DNA of 6,636 nt from Candidatus Hecatellales archaeon (GTDB lineage: Archaea > Thermoproteota > Bathyarchaeia > Hecatellales > Hecatellaceae): assembly GCA_003662305.1 (NCBI GenBank), contig QMXU01000056.1, positions 1 to 6,636 of the forward strand, in the 5' to 3' direction. A model generated the notes under the pieces. The model saw only the letters and a list, made by a program, of their open reading frames with translations. It was not told the origin of the DNA and searched no databases. Shown piece after piece: positions 5,147-6,636 of the stretch. The first letter of the stretch is position 1; every line of letters begins with the position of its first letter. The translations under genes were made by a program, and so were the position numbers.

Positions 5147-6636
5147 GCCCAGGTACGTGAGGATATTTGACACCACGCTTAGGGATGGAGAGCAAACCCC
5201 TGGAGTAGCCCTCACCATAGACGACAAGCTTCAGATAGCCCGCCAGCTTGACAGGCTTGGAGTGGACGCCATCGAGGCAGGCTTCCCCCAGGTCTCCCTT
5301 GGAGAGGCTGAAGCTGTGAAGCTTATCGCCAGGGAAGGGCTTAAAGCCGAAGTTTGCGCGCTAGCCAGAACCTTGAAGGGGGACCTAGACGCAGCCATAG
5401 CCTGCGATGTGGACAGTGTCCATGTTTTCATCGCAACCTCAGACATCCACATCAAATACAAGCTTAACTCGACTAGGGCGAAGGTTTTGAAGAGCGCGGT
5501 TGAGGCTGTGGAATACCTTAAAGACCACGGGTTAATCGTGGAGTTTTCCGCTGAAGATGCAACCAGAACGGACCTTGAATATCTTAAACGGGTTTACAGG
5601 GCTGTGGTGGAGGCTGGAGCTGACAGGATAAACGTGCCTGACACCGTCGGGGTTATGACTCCTAAACGCATGGAGCAGCTTATAGGAGAGCTGGCACGGG
5701 AAGTGAAGGTTCCCATAAGCGTTCACTGCCACAACGACTTTGGGATGGCTACGGCTAACAGCATTGCAGGGGTTGAAGCTGGAGCAAGCCAGGTTCACGT
5801 AACCGTTAACGGGCTTGGAGAGCGGGCTGGAAACGCCTCGCTAGAGGAGGTTGTAATGGCCCTGTACTCGCTTTACAAGTTTAAAACCAACATTAAAGCC
5901 AGGGCTATCTACGAAACTTCAAGGCTGGTCTCCGAGCTTACAGGCGTCCAGGTTCAGCCTAACAAGGCTATAGTAGGCGAAAACGCCTTCGCCCACGAGT
6001 CAGGAATCCACGTTCACGGAGTAATCAGGATGCCCCTAACCTACGAGCCTATAAGCCCTGAAATAATCGGCCGTAAAACCGTTATCGTAGCTGGAAAACA
6101 TGCAGGCCTCCACGGTGTTAAACAGAAGATTTTAGAGTTAGGCTTCAACCCCACCGACGTGCAGATGAAGGAGATAATAAGAAAGGTTAAGGAGCTTGGA
6201 GACAAGGGCAAATATATTACCACGACAGACCTAATCTCCATCGCAAGCCTCGTATGCGGGCAGGTTCCCCCCGAAGAGAAAGCCGTCGAGCTTAAGGAGC
6301 TAGCCGTCATCACTGGAACTCATGCTCTGCCAACAGCCTCCGTGAAGCTGGAGGTTAAAGGCAAAGAATACATCGCCTCAGAGACAGGTGTAGGACCGGT
6401 GGACGCAGCCATTAAAGCCATCAGGAAGGTAACCGACAACCTTGTGGACGTAAGGCTGAAAGAGTTTAAGCTTGAAGCCCTCACAGGAGGCTCAGACGCC
6501 CTCGCCGAGGTCGTAGTCAAAGTGGAGGACACCCAGGGCAGAATTGCCTCCGCCAGAGCTGCCAACGCCGACATAGTCAGAGCCAGCGTAGAAGCCATGA
6601 TAAACGGGATAAACAGGCTCCTATACCTCGCAGGAA
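5136..6636 (+). CDS. leuA: 2-isopropylmalate synthase, 3' end beyond window
   Basis: The enzyme condenses acetyl-CoA with 2-ketoisovalerate, the committed step of leucine synthesis. A continuous frame of 500 codons runs to the window edge with no stop; it probably lacks only the last few residues. The N-terminal TIM barrel shows RIFDTTLRDGEQTPGV (9-24, metal residue D17), HCHNDFG (197-203, metal residues H198 and H200) and VNGLGERAGN (224-233). HESGIHVHG (287-295) follows. Residues from about 385 form the allosteric LeuA dimer domain, including TGVGPVDAA (417-425) and TGGSDALAEVVV (450-461), so leucine feedback is likely. Presence of that domain argues against the shorter homocitrate synthase AksA. 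Citramalate synthase (CimA) shares this layout and cannot be excluded without comparison. The TTG start overlaps leuB by 11 nt behind a GGTGG site; GTG 5157 is the alternative start. Confidence 0.9.
   Translation, partial: MKPKPRYVRIFDTTLRDGEQTPGVALTIDDKLQIARQLDRLGVDAIEAGFPQVSLGEAEAVKLIAREGLKAEVCALARTLKGDLDAAIACDVDSVHVFIATSDIHIKYKLNSTRAKVLKSAVEAVEYLKDHGLIVEFSAEDATRTDLEYLKRVYRAVVEAGADRINVPDTVGVMTPKRMEQLIGELAREVKVPISVHCHNDFGMATANSIAGVEAGASQVHVTVNGLGERAGNASLEEVVMALYSLYKFKTNIKARAIYETSRLVSELTGVQVQPNKAIVGENAFAHESGIHVHGVIRMPLTYEPISPEIIGRKTVIVAGKHAGLHGVKQKILELGFNPTDVQMKEIIRKVKELGDKGKYITTTDLISIASLVCGQVPPEEKAVELKELAVITGTHALPTASVKLEVKGKEYIASETGVGPVDAAIKAIRKVTDNLVDVRLKEFKLEALTGGSDALAEVVVKVEDTQGRIASARAANADIVRASVEAMINGINRLLYLAG

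Noticed and set aside
1..6636. CRISPR arrays, tRNA or rRNA genes, insertion sequences
   Set aside because: No regularly spaced repeats, cloverleaf-like segments, rRNA signatures or transposase motifs were seen on either strand.

Overview
The window carries a compact branched-chain amino acid operon on the plus strand: ilvN, ilvC, leuC, leuD, leuB and leuA (785 to beyond 6636). To its left is an A+T-rich, degenerate minus-strand gene of the CPBP membrane protease family. The source looks archaeal. LeuC (423 aa) and LeuD (166 aa) are the short separate-subunit type, AGG/AGA and ATA codons are frequent, the only good promoter is TATA/BRE-like, and ribosome sites are GGAGGT or GGTGG. A TACK-type archaeon (for example Bathyarchaeia-like) is a guess. 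Some bacteria carry the same short LeuC/LeuD type, so the lineage is not settled.

Region 1 (1-575, minus strand) encodes CPBP-like membrane segments and an EExxxR motif. It is interrupted by an in-frame TAG at 479-477, its second motif is one residue short, and it stops before the third motif. Region 2 (about 611-784) holds a TATA-like element and a leader of roughly 135 nt. The leader contains a possible 13-codon peptide rich in valine codons, a 13-nt exact direct repeat whose second copy lies in the ilvN start region, and a 9-bp long-range complementarity whose 3' arm could instead pair around the ilvN start. This leader is the best candidate here for something undescribed: a leader-peptide or RNA-switch control of an archaeal ilv-leu operon. 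The evidence is suggestive only.

Region 3 (785-6636) is the operon. Four-base ATGA overlaps join ilvN/ilvC, leuC/leuD and leuD/leuB; an 11-base overlap joins leuB/leuA; a 12-base gap separates ilvC and leuC. IlvN is the valine-sensing regulatory subunit of acetolactate synthase, and IlvC carries acetolactate on toward valine and isoleucine. LeuA, LeuCD and LeuB make leucine from 2-ketoisovalerate. The catalytic subunit (ilvB), ilvD and the aminotransferase are not in the window and must be elsewhere if the pathway is complete. leuA is open to the right edge with 500 codons visible and is probably missing only its last few residues.
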